Source of the DNA: Posidonia oceanica
Lineage: Eukaryota; Streptophyta; Magnoliopsida; Alismatales; Posidoniaceae
Reading direction: 5' to 3'
Length of the DNA stretch: 64,000 nucleotides
Assembly: GCA_037176725.1 (NCBI GenBank)
Contig: JAZBRS010000029.1
Location: 46,324,001 to 46,388,000, forward strand
The notes beneath the pieces were generated by a model that was not told where the DNA came from, ran no database searches, and saw only the letters and a list, made by a program, of their open reading frames with translations. Position 1 is the first letter of the stretch. The number at the start of each line of letters is the position of its first letter. The position numbers were made by a program, and so were the translations under genes. Below are positions 41,629 through 52,900 of this stretch, piece by piece.

Positions 41629-43506
41629 TTCGGGTAGAGGGAGATCAGCAAGATGGTCTGCCATGGCCTGACCCTTCATGGATTTCTGTGTGACAAAGGT
41701 GATGTCGTACTGAGACAGTAGCACCTGCCACTTAGCACATCTGCCTACCATGGCCAGCTTTTGAAAGAGGAACTTGATAGGATCATGCCGGCATAAGAGC
41801 TGAACTGGGTATGCCATCATGTAGTGCCTTAGTTTCTGTGCAGCCCAGACAAGGGACAAGCAGGTCTTCTCTAGTGTACTGTACCTGGCTTCGCATTCAT
41901 TAAATTTCTTGCTCAGTTAATAGGTGGCGCGCTCCCTTCTACCGAATTCGTCATGTTGGCCCAAGACGGTGCCCATGGAATGCTACGTGGTAGAAAGGTA
42001 GAGAAGCAAAGGTCTTCCTAGTGTAGGGGGAACCAGGACAGGAGGCTTGATCAATAGCTGCTTGATCTTGGCAAATGCAGCCTGACACTCCTTGCTCCAG
42101 TTGATTTGCACATTCTTCCTCAGGAGCTTGAATATGGGTTCACAGATGGGCGTAAGCTGTGCAATGAAGCGGCTGATATACTGTAAACGCCCAAGCAGAC
42201 TTCTGACCTCCTTTTCAGTTCTAGGGGGTGGCATGTCTACGATGGCTTTTGCTTTCATCGGGTCCACCTCAATCCCCCTTTGGCTAACAATGTAGCCGAG
42301 CAGCTTGCTAGAAGACACCCCGAATACGCACTTCTTGGGATTCAGGTGCAATTTGTACTTCCGTAGACGATCAAAGAGCTTTTTTAGACAAGCAAGATGG
42401 TCTTCAGGCTCTCTAGTTTTAGCGATCATGTCGTCTACATAGACCTCTACTTCTTGGTGCATGAGGTCATGGAACAGCACAGTCATGGCCCTCTGATAGG
42501 TCGCACCAGCATTCTTCAGACCGAACGGCATGACTTGGTAGCAGAAGACTCCCCAAGGGGTGATGAATGAAGTCTTTTCCATGTCTTCTTCTGCCATCTT
42601 GATTTGGTTATATCCAGAAAAGCCGTTCATGAAGGAGAGCATCTTGTGGCCCGCCGTATTGTCGACTAGGACGTCAATGTGAGGCAGGGGGAAGTCGTCC
42701 TTGGGACTCGCCTTGTTCAGGTCCCTGTAGTCGATGCAGATCCGGATTCGGCCATCTTTCTTGGGCACGGGTACAACGTTTGCCAGCCACTCAGGATAAA
42801 GAACGACCTTCAGAAAGTTGACTCTGAGCTGCTTCATTATCTCTTCTTTGATCATGAGCAGCCACTGCGGTCGCCATCTTCTTAGTTTCTGCTTCACTGG
42901 CTTGGCATCCAGGTTTAAGGGCAGATTGTGCACCACTATCTCTATGTCAAGGCCAACCATATCTTCGTAACTCCAGGCGAAGACATCCGCATACTCTTTC
43001 AAGAATGCGATGAACTCTGCTCGAGCCTGGGAGGACAGTTGAGCACTGATGCGAACTTCTCTAACTTCCTCAGCTGTGCCGATGTTGACAACCTCTGTTT
43101 CTTCTTCAACATGGAGGTTGGGGCCTTCTGGGTCGTCGTCATAGGGCCGGAACTCGGGCAGTGGTTCGTCAATCTCATCCATGCCCGTATCGCCCTCCTC
43201 TCCATAAGCAATATGTTCCGAGAGGATCTCTTTCTCAAAAGAAGGACTAGTGATGTTGAAAGAGTGTATATGTTCCGCTGCTTGGCCCTGGTGATGCTTC
43301 AGGATGGTCACGCTCACTTGGGTATTCTTGTAGCCTCGGTGCGCGACCTCCATCCCAGCAACTCCTTCTGCTGTTTGCTCTGGCCTGATTGATTCTGCTG
43401 AGTGCTCTGCTGATGCTACTGAGGGCCTTACTGATTCTGCTGTTGACACTGCTGACTGTTCTACTGCTGAGGCTGCTTTCTGCTCTGTTACTACTGCTGC
43501 TTGCAC
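41629..43506 (-). pseudogene. pol: Reverse transcriptase and gypsy RNase H of B2
   Basis: RT motifs: VPKKDGRIRICIDYRDLNK, motif A FMNGFSGYNQI, FGLKNAGATYQRA and motif C YVDD at 42430-42441. In motif A the catalytic Asp is Asn (codon AAC, 42627-42625), whereas A1 keeps GAC. RT should be inactive. RNase H contains TAG 41985-41983 (Gln in A1) and TAA 41919-41917 (Tyr in A1). The rest of the domain (ARYSTLEKTCLSLVWAAQK, MADHLADLPLP) reads through. The fragment 43506-41983 alone is 507 codons open. Confidence 0.92.
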
Positions 43507-45477
43507 TGCTGATGCTTCCTCCTCTGGTTCTTCTAATGTGCTTGGGGAGGGTATGCTGGACCGGCGGCTGATCTGGGCACTGCCGCTCGATATGCTGCCC
43601 TAGTGAGGCATGTGTTGCACAAACCACCTAGACCCGCCTTCTGGTCGGAGAGTGATGAGTTCATCTGGTCTAGGGGAGTCCGGCGTTGCTGAGCCTTCTT
43701 CCAGGGCCATGATAGAGGCATGGTCTTCTTGCAGAGGAGGGTCCGTGACCACTGCTTTCCCTTTCCTTTCTGCGGCTCGATGCTCTGCCAGGTCTTCTGC
43801 TATCGACTTGATTTGTTCTTGATAAAGTAGCTCTAAGTTGGACATCCAAGAATCGACCTGGGCTTCTATTGCCACTCCTTCCTCGTCTGAGGGGGAGTCG
43901 ACGTAGTAGGCGCCGGGGGCCTACAGCACTGGCCCGGCTGCAAGACGGATTGCTACCCTAGGAATTTGCATGATCTGGCTCATGGGCGCGCTTGATAGCG
44001 GCAGCTTTGGCACGGGAGATCCAAACAGACTGGTCAGCGGGGCCACAGATGGATAAACTGCCAGGGTCACTGTTGTAGGTGAAGAGTAAGCAGAGACGCT
44101 CTTCTGAGGGCTCAAGGGCCCGGAGAGTGTAGTGCTCAGTTGGCCTTTTGTATCGGGCCGTAACTGAGAGAGTGCAGCCTCTGACGCCATGGGGTCTTGC
44201 CATGAGAGTTGCTGCTGGTTGTCAGGAGGATGCGAAGCGGACTACGCCGGCTGCATTCCTGGAGATGTGGCTGCTGAAGCGGGCTGAGCCGCGCTGCTGA
44301 CTGAGTTGATTGACTGTCCCCCCAGAGAGGGGGACAGTGGCACTGATGTAACTGTGACCGCTGGTAGCATGCTTGATCCTACCAGAAGGAGTGTCTCTGA
44401 CTCCTACACTGCTGCTAACTGTACTTGGGAAGCTGATGTGGCTGCAAAAGAGTGAGGGCTTGCTAGTTCTACCACAGGGCCTGCTGAGCTGCCTGCTGTA
44501 TCTGCCAGAGGGAGAGCTGAATATACTGACTGTGGGGCCTCTGCTCTAATCATTGCCTTGCTGCTGGTTGGGACTGCCTCTACTGTGCCAGACTGCTCCT
44601 CATCCGAGTAATAGTCCTCAATGCAGACCCAATCTTCTGCCGGCACCGCGGCTTGATCATCAGTTGATCCTAGAACCCCTGCACTGGTGAAGTTAGTGAG
44701 GTCTCTGGGGATGGTTGGCTCTTGATCCTTGAGCTGAAGGCAGTGATCTTCGTTGAGCTTGGGTTCGTAACCGAGGCCTTCAGATTTCCTCCGCTCCACT
44801 GCTACGATCGGCTCCGCGATCCCCTGGCCATGACGCCCGAGCAGTGTGCCCTTTATGTAACCCCACCTGTGACATACATTCTCGACCATTCGAAAGGGGT
44901 TGCTGTGAACGGCCAAGGAGTTGACACGTTCAAGATCAAGAATGAAGTTAACCGGCTCGCACCGATATAGAGCTTCAGAAGTCTCGGGGTCAAACAGGAT
45001 AGCTTGTGAAGACACGAGGGAGACTGCCTCGATCCGCTCCTTCACAAAGTTCTCCGCCATGACGACAATGACATCATCGCCACGACGGTACTTTATCATC
45101 CGATGGAGGGTCGAGGGAAGGACCTGATGTTTGTGGAGCCAAGGGCGCCCAAGCAGAAGATTGAAATTCGGCTTCAAGTCGACGACATAGAATTCTACAT
45201 CGAAGACGACCGGGCCAATAGCAAGGGGAATAATCAAGATCCCTAGAGCGTCATGGTGGGTGTTGTCAAAAGCTGTCATTCCCTTTACGGCTGGCGTGAT
45301 GTCCCCGGCTTTGAATCCGAGCTTGGTTGCAGTACGCAAGGGGCAGACGTTAAGGCCTGACCCATTATCAACCAGTGTTAGGGGAATGCGAGAGCTTTTG
45401 AACTGAACCGTGATGAACAGGGGTTGGTTATGATTAATCCCCACCGGAGGTAGCTCATCACTTGTAAAAGAGATGAC
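43507..45477 (-). pseudogene. pro: Aspartic protease and protease-RT linker of B2
   Basis: Same frame as gag after TAG 45480-45478. The protease active site is LVDNGSGLNV and the C-terminal motif LLGRPWLH; the protease segment (45444-44404) is a 346-codon open frame. A G-patch-like stretch RWGYIKG...GRHGQGI...EGLGYEP lies near 44870-44770. The linker is Ser/Ala/Pro-rich and lacks the His-Ala-Glu repeats of A1. Stops, all TAG: 44406-44404, 44244-44242, 43923-43921, 43602-43600. The conserved YVDSPSDEE motif lies near 43890. Confidence 0.87.
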
Positions 45478-48400
45478 CTAGGGCTCCGCAATCAACCCTA
45501 CCATGCTCTCCAAGGCTGAAGGCTCAATAGACTGGGACACACGGGTGGCCTGGAACACGCGAAGAAAAGCCTCGCGGTGTTCGGCAGAGGTGTGGATTAG
45601 GTCCCAAATGGAAATGTCAGCTTTGACCTTCTTAAGTTGGGAGGTTATGTCTGCCTTGGGTTGATTCTTTTTGGCAATAGGAGGGGTTGTTTGGGCAAGC
45701 TCTAAGGGGGTAGTGGTAGGAAGCTGGGTTACTACAGGCTGGGCAGGGATTTGGCTAGCTACAGGCAAGCCCGAGGTTGGATCTGCTATGGGTTGGCTAG
45801 AGGGTGGGGGCATAACAGGTCCAAGGTGAGTTGGCCTAATTGCCGGTGTTGGGGGCCTGTAAACTCTCCCCGATCGCGTTACTTCCGCGCACATTTCTGT
45901 GGCGTAGCTGTAAGGGATGCGATGGGTGTCCAGGGTTAAGTCAATAACCACTGGAGCACGTGCTGCGAGCACAGGAGGGGTTACAGGGGGGCCTACTGGG
46001 TATTGAGGTCTACCTAGAGGGTATGGTTGTTGGGGCGGGAAGGCTGGGGCAGGTTGAGGTCTGCCTAGGAAGTGTACAGGAGGTTCTAGCTGAAGTCGCC
46101 CTAAGAGGTGGACGGGGAATCTAGGCTGGGCCCTAGCTAGGAGGTGTACAGGGGATTGAGCCCGAGGAAGCACAGTAGGGGGCGCGAAGGGGCGCTCCGG
46201 CCTGGCACGCGGTCGAATCGTGTGAACTCCCGACTCGGAGCCGGCAACTGTCGCAAGATAGAGGTTCACAGGGAAAGGCTCAGAGATATCAGAGATGAGA
46301 TCAGAAGGGTCTACCACAGAGGTAGCAGGCCCAGAAGGGATGACAGAGTGAATGCCTGAGGTTCCAGCCCCCGCCGAATAAGTGTGCTCCGGTAAGGGTT
46401 GGCGGATGATGCCAGAATGAGGGGGAACAGCTGAATGTGCAGATGCATGTGTGTGTGCTTGAGTGGATGCCTCGTGCGTGTCAATCACAATCGTTCCTGA
46501 TTCGATCAGATCCTGAATTGCGTTCCGCAGGGAGAAGCAATTGTCCGTCGAATGCCCGGCGCTTCGATGGAAATTGCAGAAGAGGTCCGACCTAAACCAA
46601 TGCGGTAAAGGATTTGGGGGCGGACGAACCTCCGGGAACTTCAGGAGCGATGCAACCTTTGGCAAGATGACCGTGAGCGGTTCCACCAGTGGGGCGAATT
46701 TCCGCTTCTCAGTGAGTTGTCTTCTTTGCCTCTGGTATGAGCCTTGCTGAACCGGTGCGGCAGGGTAGACCGGTCTAGCGGTGGTTGTGATTTGTGGTGT
46801 GGGTGGATTCCTAGGTGCAGGAGCATACACCATCTGAGCTGGGGCAGGCCGGGATGGCAAGTGAACAGGCATAGCAGGAGAGTCGACGAATGCAATAGCG
46901 GTTTTCGGTGAGTCCTTCCTCTTCGGGCGGTTGTTGCTGCTGCCGCTGTTGTGGTTGGAGGCGCTGCTGTTGGCACTGTTACTGCTGATCACGGCTTGCT
47001 TAGCGAATGCAGAGAGAGCCGGGAAGTTGCCACTCCGCAGAGAACTCTCCACGCGCGCTCTAGCTCTGATGAGCGCTGCAAAAGTAGTGACTGGTTGGAT
47101 GCTAAGCAGAGCTCTAAGAGACGGCTGCGCCCCTTTAATGACGATCTCAATAGACTCCTCGTCAGAGGGTCTATCTCGAACCTTGGAGGCAAGGGCGCGC
47201 CAACGGCCGACGTACTCCCCGAACGGCTCGCCGGAATTCTGCTTGATTGCGATCAAGTCCGCCCGCTTTGGGACTAGATCGAGGTTGAAGGAGTACTGTT
47301 CCAGGAACGCCTAACTGAGGTCGTTCCAAGTCTTGATGGCTGACATATCAAGTGATGTGAACCACTTGAGTGCCAGCCCGGTCAAGCTCTTCTGGAACAG
47401 GCGGATCAGCAACCTCTCGTCAGCCTGAAGCTGAGCGAGATCACCGCAATACGCCTTCAGGTGTGCCATAGGGCAGCCCCTACCATTATATTTCTCGAAG
47501 TCCGGGATTTTGAACTTCGGAGGGAGTACCGCCTCTGGAAAGCAGCAGAGGTCCCGAAATTGGTAGGCCTGGTGCTCAGTACCCTACACTAATCGTAGTG
47601 CCTTCTCCAAGACATCCATCTGGTTGTTAATGGGATCTGGATTTGCTGCCACAGGAGAGGGATCAGCTGGGGTATTGAGCACATACGCCGAATGGGTCGC
47701 ACCTAAGTGCTCCTCCGGATCTACCATAGCGTCGCCTGGTGGAGCAACGGGATGGCCGGCGTATCCGTGCTGGGGAACTGTGTATGCAGGAGTGTATGCA
47801 GGATGCTGGGCTTGATGCACAGGAGAAGAGTAGATGCCATGCTATGCTGTGATAGGGGTAGGATGACGGAGCACCAGTTGCTGTACAGGCGGGGTGCCAG
47901 ACAGCGAGCTAGTGAGGTACTGGGCTCCAGCCGGTCCAAAGGACTGACCAACAGGGGGAAGAGGAGCATGCTGTGCTAAGTGTTGTGCAGAAGGAGGCGG
48001 TAAACGGGCCCCCATCGTTGGAACCGTGAGCAGTTGAGACGATGGTCGAGGCAGAGGTGCAGAGGTAGATGCATGAAATGCAGGAGCTGGCCTCAAAGGA
48101 ACCTCAGGAACGATAGGAGCACAGGGAGGACGAACCGATAGAGCCATGCCCTGCAGTCTCTGGGCAAGCTCCATCAGGTGCTGGTACTGCGCCTCAAGCG
48201 TCTCGGCAGTGGGAACGCTGAAGTGCAGTGCCGGCGAAGGTTGAGAAGCAAATGGCACGGACACAGATTGTCCGGGAGGAACAGGTTCTACAGTAAAAGT
48301 CGCAGCAGCGGTAGAAGGGATGTCAAAGGCGACGTATCCCTGGGATGGAGGGGGCAGTGGCGTCTCCGAAGCGCGAGTAACGGTCGTCAAGATAGACTCG

Positions 48401-48588
48401 GCGACCGGATCCGGAGGAAGAGATGCTTGCCACTGTCCCGGGACATACTGAGAACCTAGAGGCGTCAGGGGAGGAAACCCTGGCGTCGGAGGGGGAGCGA
48501 AAGGGACAGAAGGAGCAATCGAAGGGGCTGGAACGGGAACACCCTCCGTAACAGGAGTAAAAGAAGGCTCACTAACGTACTGGGCCAT
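45478..48588 (-). pseudogene. gag: gag of B2
   Basis: Starts at the ATG 48588-48586 (Met-Ala-Gln-Tyr), the first ATG in the frame; the open frame upstream to 48738 has none. It runs about 1037 codons to TAG 45480-45478. The N-terminal region is Pro-rich. The capsid domain is about 47525-47115 (FEKYNGRG, KWFTSLDM, FLEQYSFNLD, GEYVGRW). The nucleocapsid knuckle is at 46578-46537, C-N-F-H-R-S-A-G-H-S-T-D-N-C, a CX2HX4HX4C variant of the retroviral CCHC. Three TAG codons interrupt it: 47844-47842, 47586-47584 and 47313-47311. The last two are Gln in A1. Confidence 0.88.
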
Positions 48589-49932
48589 TGCTGACCTAGA
48601 GCGCGTGAGAACAGGGCTGCGACGGGTATTCAAGCGGTGATTCCTAAGAGGAGCTATCGTTGCAAGGGTGGATAGCTCAGAAGGGGAATGGTCACGAATA
48701 AAGTCGCAACAGGGGTGCCAACAAAGGTCGGTACTCAAGCTCTAGCAAGGGGAACTCACTTACCGATCACTGCTGACACCAACAGAAGGAAACAGGAATT
48801 AGAAACTAAAAAAAGAATGCAAATAAGCTAGTTAAATGGCATGGATGATATGCATGCTTTCTAGTATGCCCCCCTCAACTTATCTAGTGTTTCTTAGCAG
48901 GTGGTCTACTTCGGGTATCCCTGGGTGTACGGGTCACCGACTCAAGTCAGAAAAGTGGGTTCCCTACCTAACTCCTGGCCCAGAGCTCAGGTAATGACAG
49001 GGTGGTGCGTTGGTGGCCTCAACCCTGCCGAGGCGTGGGTGGTACCCTCTACTAACACCGACACGACCCCTGGACAAAAAGGGGGGACAGACCGACTGAC
49101 TTGCGCCATGCCCAAAGCAGTGGAACAAGAGGTCGGGACTATCCTTCGCAGACTAATAGGTGGACTCAGATGAGAAGATGCATGCCCTATATGATGCTTA
49201 TGCAAATGATTAGAGTCTTTTATCTTGCACATTTTATTAACCAAAGGGGGTGAAGGATTGTTTGAAGTCTCTAGTTGCTCCTAGGAGTTCTTTTTACTTG
49301 CTGTTTTTAGTTAACCATGGGGAGAGTAGACAAGTCTCTACTATCGTAGGCATGGCATGTGTTAAAGGGAAGAAAATCAATCGAATATGGCAGGCAAACA
49401 ACATACAACACAGCAAAAGGCAAGTGCATGGCATGTGCGGGTGTTTGTGAGCATGATAGTGAAGAAAAAGCATTCATCATGTCAAAAGGCATATATGCAA
49501 GGCATGTGCGTGCGTAGTGACATAGCAGATGTGTAAGGAAAGCATTCAGCATTCAAAAAGCATGCATTGTTGCCAAACAAGTATGTAGACATGCATTGTG
49601 CGAGAAGTAAAGCAATAATAAGCAGATAGATAAAGAAAGATAAAGACAAGTAAGCATTAAAGCAGGTAAGAGCAGAAGCAGAGAAACAGACAAGCAACAA
49701 GCAAGCAATCAAGCAAGCAACCAAGTAAGAGCGCCACAGCAGGCAAAGCAAAGCAAAACAGAGCGCAAACCGAGGCAAAGGAGGTGCAAAACCTAAGCAG
49801 AGTAGCCACGAGGCGACTTGCTAGGAGTTTTGCACAGAAAAGCAAGCAAAACAGGCAAAGGGGGCACAAAAGGCAAACAAAGAAAGCAAATCCCAAGCGA
49901 GCAAAAGCGAAGGTGAAAGCCGGAGTCTAGCA
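48589..49932 (-). other. B2 5' untranslated leader
   Basis: Non-coding, closely similar to the B1 leader (1-930). On the minus strand it contains a strong 5' splice-site-like sequence, GATCG/GTAAGTGAG, with GT at 48763-48762, about 175 bp before the gag ATG. At this place A1 has GATCTGTCAGCGAG and lacks it. No gene is seen. Confidence 0.65.
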
Positions 49933-49950
49933 TCCCCAGCAGAGTCGCCA
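49933..49950 (-). promoter_or_regulatory. Primer-binding site of B2
   Basis: Minus-strand TGGCGACTCTGCTGGGGA, one base inside the LTR. It fits the tRNA-Arg-type primer site remembered for Ogre/Tat elements. Only a single copy is present, unlike B1. Confidence 0.8.
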
Positions 49951-49951
49951 C

Positions 49952-52900
49952 TGTAGTAATCCCAATCAGAAATCAGGCTTACTATTAGCGGCGATTGATC
50001 CGAGGAAGAGGCTCAACTCGAAAACACTTAAAATCGAGGAGAAAAGAAGAAGATAAGACAAATCAGAGTCGCCACCATGTCTATTAACGGAAGACAAGGA
50101 AAATCGGGGGAAATGCGTGGATTAACACGCAAAACCAAGCAAGAAATGCAAAGCAAAGCAATGCAAAGGAAAACAAATGCAAATGAATGCAAATGAGATG
50201 ACTCATGCCTAGGATAAGGGCGATATGGTCATTGCGGGCCAAAAGACTGGGCAAGGACTCCTGTTACGCGTGGGGAAGGTGTTAGGCACCCCCGACACGC
50301 CCGAGAATCGGTCTTTCTAGGCTTACGCTCGCATACGTAGGGAAATGCAGGTTTGAATGCCTAAATGCCAATGAATGCCTGAATGAGTGCTCAAGGTGTG
50401 CTCTAAGTGGTGGAATGCAAAGCAAGGAAGTAAACGTGCTATCTAGGTGCTCAGCCACGCTGTCTGTGTTCCGAACCGGGCGAAACCTGGCTCGTGAGAA
50501 CTCCAGGCAATAAGCATCACAGCCCAATAAGCAAATGCAAGCGAAAAAAAAGCAAAACAACGGCAAAACCATGCAATGCGATCGACAAGCAAGAGAAAAC
50601 GGCGTAAAATGCGCAAAACGAGGCAAGAAACGAAAACGGCACGCGAAGCGATGCAAGAAAGCAAAGTGGCACGCAAAACGAGCGAAAAAGCAAGGCAGCA
50701 CGCAAAACGGTGCAAAAAGCGAAGCGGGCACGCAAAACGGTGCCAAAAACAAAGCAGGCACGCGAAACGGTGCCAAAAGCGAAGCGAGCACGCAAAACGG
50801 TGCCAAAAACAAAGTGGACACGCGAAATGGTGCCAAAAACAAAGCGGGCACGCAAAATGGTGCCAAAAGGAGAGCGGGCACGCAAAACGGTGCCAAAAGC
50901 AGCGAAATAAAACCTTGGAAAAGCCATGCGAATGCAAATGCAGGGAAAAGGATCAGAAGAAGCTAAAGGAGAGGTAAAACAGCGCGTGTGTGAGAACAGA
51001 CGCTGTTTAGGGCCACACAGAGTAGGTGTGAAGACCTACAAAGGGGAGAAGTGAGCAAATAGAGGGATTACCACTTTTTTGTGACCGTTTCCCGCTAAAC
51101 CGCTCCACGATGTGTCTCGCACGCTGCCCAAAGCTCGCGATGCGATCGGATCGTGGAAAAGGGGGAGGAAGGTCGCATTAAGTGGTGAATCCAGGGAAAA
51201 CACAACACAAAACCCTTGGCTTGGGGAAACGTGAAACGGGGATCGGAGTTGATAGACGAGAAGAGGAGGCCCTATTCTACATGCTCAAAGAGACAGAAAG
51301 CGAAAACAAGGCAAACAATGCGAATGGCATGTCAATGAATGCAATACAGGGGTTCGGGAGGACATACCTGGAAATCCTGGGGCCTGATCTGAAATCTGCT
51401 TGGTCCATGCAGAAGAGCGCATCACCGCGGTCGTCCGGGTAGCTTATTTGAGAAGATCCAACTGCCGGATTGAAAGATATCGCAGCTTCAAGGCAGGAGG
51501 GCTAGAACAAGGGAGAAGAGCAGATCTAAGTGTTCAGGGGGGCCTAAGGGTGTGCAAAAGGTCCTCCCAGGTGAATGGGAGCTAAGGGGGCTTTAGTGTG
51601 TGCAAAGGGATGCTAAATGCAAGATTAAATGAATGCAAATGCATGCAAGAAGCAAGAAAAGACAAGAAGGGGGATTTTTAGAAAAAACAGGAGTCCAAAT
51701 GCCATTTTTTAAAAGGAAGGTGGGCTTAAATGCAAAGTTTGGAAAAACATGGGGCTTTCAGGTAGGTTTTGAAAACAGGAGGAGGCAGAGGGCAATTCTG
51801 CAAAGGATAGGGTTTTTAGAATGCAATTTTGAAAGAAGGTATGCATCAGAAGAAGTTTGGAAAGCAAAAGGCAAGCAAAAAGCAATTTTGAAATACTCTG
51901 GGGTCTAAAATGCAAATTTTCCAGAAAACAGGGTTCTGGGGAGTCTAGGAATGCAAGTGGAGGGCCTGCATGCAATTTTGCAAACATGGGAGCTAAAATG
52001 CAATTTTAGGGGCAAAACAGGCATTTTACATGATTTTATAATGATGCAAGGGACCTATGTGTCATTTTAAAATCATGCAGGGTCAAAAATGCAATTTAAT
52101 ATGCAAAATATGCACTGAAATCATGGTCTGCGGACTGACATGCAATTTTTAAAAGATGCAGGGGGAAAAATGCAATGTAATATGCTAAATATACATGCCA
52201 AATGACTACTGTGCATTTAAATGGAGCTAGATGCAAAAATGAGAAAACAGAAGGTAAAACATGCAATGCAGCATGCAAAATACGAAAATAAACCCTAAGT
52301 TCTACAGTGCAGTGGACTAAGATGCAAAAATGACAAAAAACAGGGATCTGGAATGCAATATGATAAGGCAAAGTTCATGCATTTAAATTAAATAATCTAC
52401 CGCAGGACCTATATGCAAAAATGAGAAAGCAGGAGGTAAAATATGCAATGCATCAACCAAAAATTAAAATCAGAACCTAAGTTACTACAGTGCATGGGAT
52501 TTGAATGCAAAAACAGTAAATCACAGGGGTCCAGGATGCAATATGATAAGGTAAACTTGATGCATTTAAATTAAATAATCTACTGCAGGATTCAGACGCA
52601 AAAATTGAAAACAGAAGGGCTAAAATCAGATTTATTATAACTGAAAAGCACAGTAAACGGACTGGATTGCAAATACAGGAAAGCACAGATATTTAATGCA
52701 ATTTAGCATGATTCTAAATCAAAAACATAGCAGATTAAATGGCATAAGGACTGAAACGCAAAAATAAGAGAACTTAAGCTAAACATGCAATATTCACCCA
52801 AAAAACTATACAAACGAAAAAATAAAACAACAGTAACGGCCGATGGCCATGAGCACTGTAGCAGCTAGCTGCCAGCGCTCGCGACTGTCGGAATAGGGCT

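Noticed and set aside
48589..48738. Upstream extension of B2 gag to 48738
   Set aside because: The extension has no ATG; the codon at 48738 is TTG. The ATG at 48588 aligns with ATG 9858 of A1.
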